NCBI GenBank assembly: GCA_016200445.1 | Contig: JACQEQ010000140.1 | Span: 1 to 8,072, forward strand | Length of the DNA stretch: 8,072 nucleotides | Direction of reading: 5' to 3' | Source: Gammaproteobacteria bacterium | GTDB taxonomy: Bacteria; Pseudomonadota; Gammaproteobacteria; SG8-11 | Shown: positions 5,148 to 8,072 of the stretch, piece after piece | How the letters are laid out: the number at the start of each line of letters is the position of its first letter | Numbering within the stretch: position 1 is the first letter of the stretch | The notes under the pieces: generated by a model | Databases searched by the model: none | The model's input: only the letters and a program-made list of their open reading frames with translations | What the model was told of the DNA's origin: nothing | Made by a program: the position numbers and the translations under genes

Positions 5148-8072
5148 TCAGTTCGCAATCTGTGCAACGCGTTTGCGCATCAGCGCGTAATACATCACTG
5201 GAATCACCACCAACGTCAGGATCGTCGACACCAGGATGCCGAAAATCAAAGCTATCGCCAGCCCATTAAAAATCGGATCGTCGAGAATGAAAAACGCACC
5301 GAGCATCGCAGCCAGGCCGGTCAGAATAATGGGTTTGGCGCGCACCGCGCCGGAACGAATTACCGCCTCCTGAAAATTCATGCCTGCTTGGACCTGTTGG
5401 TTGATGAAGTCCACCAGCAAAATCGAGTTACGTACAATGATGCCGGCCAACGCAATCATACCGATCATCGACGTGGCGGTGAACTTGGCCCCCAACAATG
5501 CGTGCCCGGGCATGACACCAATAAGAGTTAATGGGATAGGTGCCATGATAATTAACGGTACCAGATAAGATCGGAATTGTGCGACTACCAGTAAATAGAT
5601 CAAGATCATGCCGACACCGTAGGCAATACCCATGTCACGGAAGGTTTCGTACGTCACCTGCCACTCGCCGTCCCACTTCACTGAGTAACGATACGGATCC
5701 TCTGGCGATGTAATCAGATACTGTTTTAATGGGCCGCCACGCAACTGACCGAAGATATCGAACATGCCGTACAACGGGCTGTCGATATTCCCTGCCACGT
5801 CTCCGGTGACGAACGTCACCGGTAGCAAATCTTTATGGTAGATCGCACGTTCACGGCTTTGCAGGTCTACAGTTACAACGTCTGACAGCGATACCAGTGC
5901 ACCGGTGCCGTTGCGCACACGCAGTGTCAATATTGATTCGATGTTGACTTTATCCGCAACCGGAAATTCCAGCCGCAACGGCACCGGATATTTATTGTGT
6001 GCGCTATGCAGGTAACTGACGTCGTCACCGCTCAATGCGGTACGCAACGCATCGGTCACGACTTGCTGAGATACATCCAGCAGCGCAGCTTTTTGTTGAT
6101 CAACTTTTACCAGCAACTTGGGTGCTGGCGTCTCGATGCTGTCGTCGACATCCACTACGTCCGAAGTTTTCTCGAATACACCGCGCAATTCTTTGGCGGT
6201 GCGCATCTGCCCGTCGTAATCGAGGCCATATACTTCTGCGACCAGCGGGGCCTGCACCGGAGGACCGGGCGGTACTTCCACAATTTTGACGTTGGCTGCA
6301 TATTTCTGTGCGATTAATTGCAACGGCGCACGCACCGAAGCTGCGATGTCGTGGCTGTTGCGTTCACGATCATGCTTGGGCACCAAGTTGACCTGTATAT
6401 CGCCCATGTGCGCCGACTTGCGCAGGTAATACTGACGGATCAGGCCATTGAAATTGATCGGCGCGGCGGTACCGGCATAACTCTGGTAATTGTCGACTTC
6501 TGGAACCGTGGCGAGATGTGCGCTTAGCTCGTGCAACACGCGCGCAGTCTGTTCCAATGAGCTGCCCTCGGGCATGTCGACCACCACCTGAAATTCCGAC
6601 TTGTTGTCGAATGGCAGCATCTTCATCACCACCAGTTTGAACACTGCCAGGCTTACCGACAGAAATATCAACGCGACTATGGTTGCGAACAGTTTCCAAC
6701 GTAGCGCCGCACCGGCGTCGCCATTCAAGAACGGCGTCATCCGTTGATGGAACAACCGATACAAAAAACTGCTGTTTTCCTGGTGCGTGGAAACATGCGC
6801 ATGCTCTGAACCACGCCCCATGACCTTGAGTGTGAGCCAAGGCGTGACAACAAACGCGACCGCTAACGAGATCAACATGCCGATGCTGGCATTGATGGGA
6901 ATCGGACTCATATACGGCCCCATCAAACCGGTGACGAAGGCCATCGGCAGCAGCGCAGCAATCACGGTAAAAGTCGCGAGAATCGTTGGCCCGCCGACTT
7001 CGTCCACCGCAAGCGGAATTGCCTCACGCAACGATTTGCCGCCCATCAAGCGGTGGCGATGAATGTTCTCCACCACCACGATGGCGTCGTCGACCAGAAT
7101 CCCGATGGAAAAAATCAACGCAAACAGCGATACGCGATTTAATGTAAAGCCCCATGCCCAAGAGGCGAATAACGTGATCGCGAGAGTAATCACCACTGCC
7201 GTGCCAACGATCAGCGCTTCACGTGCGCCAAGCGCAACCAATACCAGCAACACCACCGCCGTGGTTGCAAATACAAGCTTGCTGATCAACTTGATGGCTT
7301 TGTCGTTGGCGGTCGCGCCATAGTTGCGCGTAATGTTCACATGCACGCCCTCGGGAATGAACGTGCCGTGTAATTGCTCGATCCGTTGCGTGAGCTGTTC
7401 GGCAATGGCCACCGCATTGGTACCCGGTTTCTTGGCGATTGCAATGGTGACGGCCGGGTGTTCGCCGCTTACGGTTTGCACTGCACCCGCGCCCGTACCG
7501 AATCCTACATAACGCTCCGGCTGATCCGGACCCAGCATTACTTCGGCGACATCGTGCAAATAAATTGGTGCGTTTTGCCGCACACCGACCACCAAATTCG
7601 CTACTTCCTCTGCGCTACCTAGGAAGGTGCCGGCTTGCACGAGGATTTCCTGATTATGGTCGGCCAACGCCCCCGCAGCGACCGACACGTTGCTCATGCT
7701 CAATGCGTGACGTAAATCATTCACTGCGATCCCGTAACCCGCCATACGCGCGGCATCCAAATTCACACGCACGACTTGGTCTGGCCCACCGATGGTGTAG
7801 ATGTCGCGCGTGTCCGGCACGCGCTTGAGTTCCGCTTCGATGGCGTGGGCGACGCGCAGTAATTCATGGCCACCGCGTCGCGGGTCGTCGGTCCACAACG
7901 TTAATGTCACGACCGGCACATCATCGATGCCCTTGGGCTTGATGATCGGTTGCGCGACACCCAGGTTGCCAGGCAACCAGTCTTGATGCGAGTAGATCGC
8001 GTTGTACAAGCGCACGATGGCGGCAGTGCGGTCCTCGCCAACACGGTAGCGCACCGTGAGCACCGCCATGCC
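5148..8072 (-). CDS. RND efflux pump inner-membrane subunit (AcrB/HAE-like), N-terminus beyond the window
   Basis: This RND-superfamily permease is visible for about 974 residues; AcrB has 1049, so about 80-110 are missing beyond the window edge (first transmembrane helix and start of the porter domain). The frame is open to the last base (Gly then MAVLTVRYRVGED), and that ATG is an internal Met of the family pattern. Numbering from that Met, helices 2-6 lie at about 262-420, helix 7 at 458-478 and helices 8-12 at about 810-963. GILVDDAIVVVEN in helix 4 keeps both proton-relay Asp residues (327 and 328, AcrB 407/408). In helix 10 the place of AcrB Lys940 is Arg880 (GIIVRNSILLVDF). Such pumps form a trimer that works with a periplasmic adaptor and an outer-membrane channel, usually encoded next door, probably upstream outside the window. 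The two-Asp motif favours the HAE drug-export branch over the CusA metal branch. The substrate is unknown. The gene ends A-Q-I-A-N, TGA. Confidence 0.95.
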   Translation of the reverse strand, partial: GMAVLTVRYRVGEDRTAAIVRLYNAIYSHQDWLPGNLGVAQPIIKPKGIDDVPVVTLTLWTDDPRRGGHELLRVAHAIEAELKRVPDTRDIYTIGGPDQVVRVNLDAARMAGYGIAVNDLRHALSMSNVSVAAGALADHNQEILVQAGTFLGSAEEVANLVVGVRQNAPIYLHDVAEVMLGPDQPERYVGFGTGAGAVQTVSGEHPAVTIAIAKKPGTNAVAIAEQLTQRIEQLHGTFIPEGVHVNITRNYGATANDKAIKLISKLVFATTAVVLLVLVALGAREALIVGTAVVITLAITLFASWAWGFTLNRVSLFALIFSIGILVDDAIVVVENIHRHRLMGGKSLREAIPLAVDEVGGPTILATFTVIAALLPMAFVTGLMGPYMSPIPINASIGMLISLAVAFVVTPWLTLKVMGRGSEHAHVSTHQENSSFLYRLFHQRMTPFLNGDAGAALRWKLFATIVALIFLSVSLAVFKLVVMKMLPFDNKSEFQVVVDMPEGSSLEQTARVLHELSAHLATVPEVDNYQSYAGTAAPINFNGLIRQYYLRKSAHMGDIQVNLVPKHDRERNSHDIAASVRAPLQLIAQKYAANVKIVEVPPGPPVQAPLVAEVYGLDYDGQMRTAKELRGVFEKTSDVVDVDDSIETPAPKLLVKVDQQKAALLDVSQQVVTDALRTALSGDDVSYLHSAHNKYPVPLRLEFPVADKVNIESILTLRVRNGTGALVSLSDVVTVDLQSRERAIYHKDLLPVTFVTGDVAGNIDSPLYGMFDIFGQLRGGPLKQYLITSPEDPYRYSVKWDGEWQVTYETFRDMGIAYGVGMILIYLLVVAQFRSYLVPLIIMAPIPLTLIGVMPGHALLGAKFTATSMIGMIALAGIIVRNSILLVDFINQQVQAGMNFQEAVIRSGAVRAKPIILTGLAAMLGAFFILDDPIFNGLAIALIFGILVSTILTLVVIPVMYYALMRKRVAQIAN

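Noticed and set aside
6370..6840. 156-codon - strand frame inside the RND gene
   Set aside because: It is out of frame with a strongly supported pump sequence that is continuous through this region, so it is a shadow frame.

Overview
The window looks like an ordinary stretch of a proteobacterial chromosome. Protein flavour and gene order (yciB-yciI-bolA-parvulin, gcvR-bcp) suggest a betaproteobacterium, perhaps of the Nitrosomonadales/Gallionellaceae type, or a gammaproteobacterium. That placement is inference from gene content only. Two gene blocks run on the + strand (1-1891 and 2647-3665). One block runs on the - strand (8072 down to 3782) and converges on the second + block.

Region 1 (1-1891, +) is a tight cluster: the 3' part of the septation-associated membrane protein yciB, a YciI-family protein 4 nt later, a BolA protein whose ATG overlaps the yciI stop (ATGA), and an exported parvulin-type peptidyl-prolyl isomerase 37 nt further on. 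This is probably one operon concerned with envelope and iron-sulfur/redox housekeeping.

Region 2 (1892-2646) is 755 bases with no intact gene. It holds a nested palindromic repeat just after the isomerase, a frameshifted protein-like fossil on the - strand (about 2386-2124), an intrinsic terminator hairpin with a T run on the + strand (2422-2441), and two small palindromes resembling dispersed genomic repeats (2481-2523). It reads as a repeat-rich, decayed intergenic island.

Region 3 (2647-3665, +) is gcvR (two ACT domains) followed 20 nt later by bcp, a PrxQ/Bcp peroxiredoxin. This pairing is also found in E. coli. A 124-bp imperfect palindrome (3662-3785) follows, and its symmetrical ends supply the TAG stop codons of both bcp and the convergent gene.

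Region 4 (8072-3782, -) begins with a long RND-family inner-membrane efflux pump subunit lacking its N-terminus at the window edge. A 71-bp AT-rich gap with a plausible promoter/operator follows, then a LysR-type regulator, then a small conserved-looking hypothetical protein with a TTG start 2 nt after the lysR stop.

I see no tRNA, rRNA, CRISPR array, transposase, or clear novel multi-gene system. The most interesting points are the stop-codon-donating palindrome, the fossil gene, the Bcp without its nearby resolving cysteine, and the lipobox-like signal of the isomerase.
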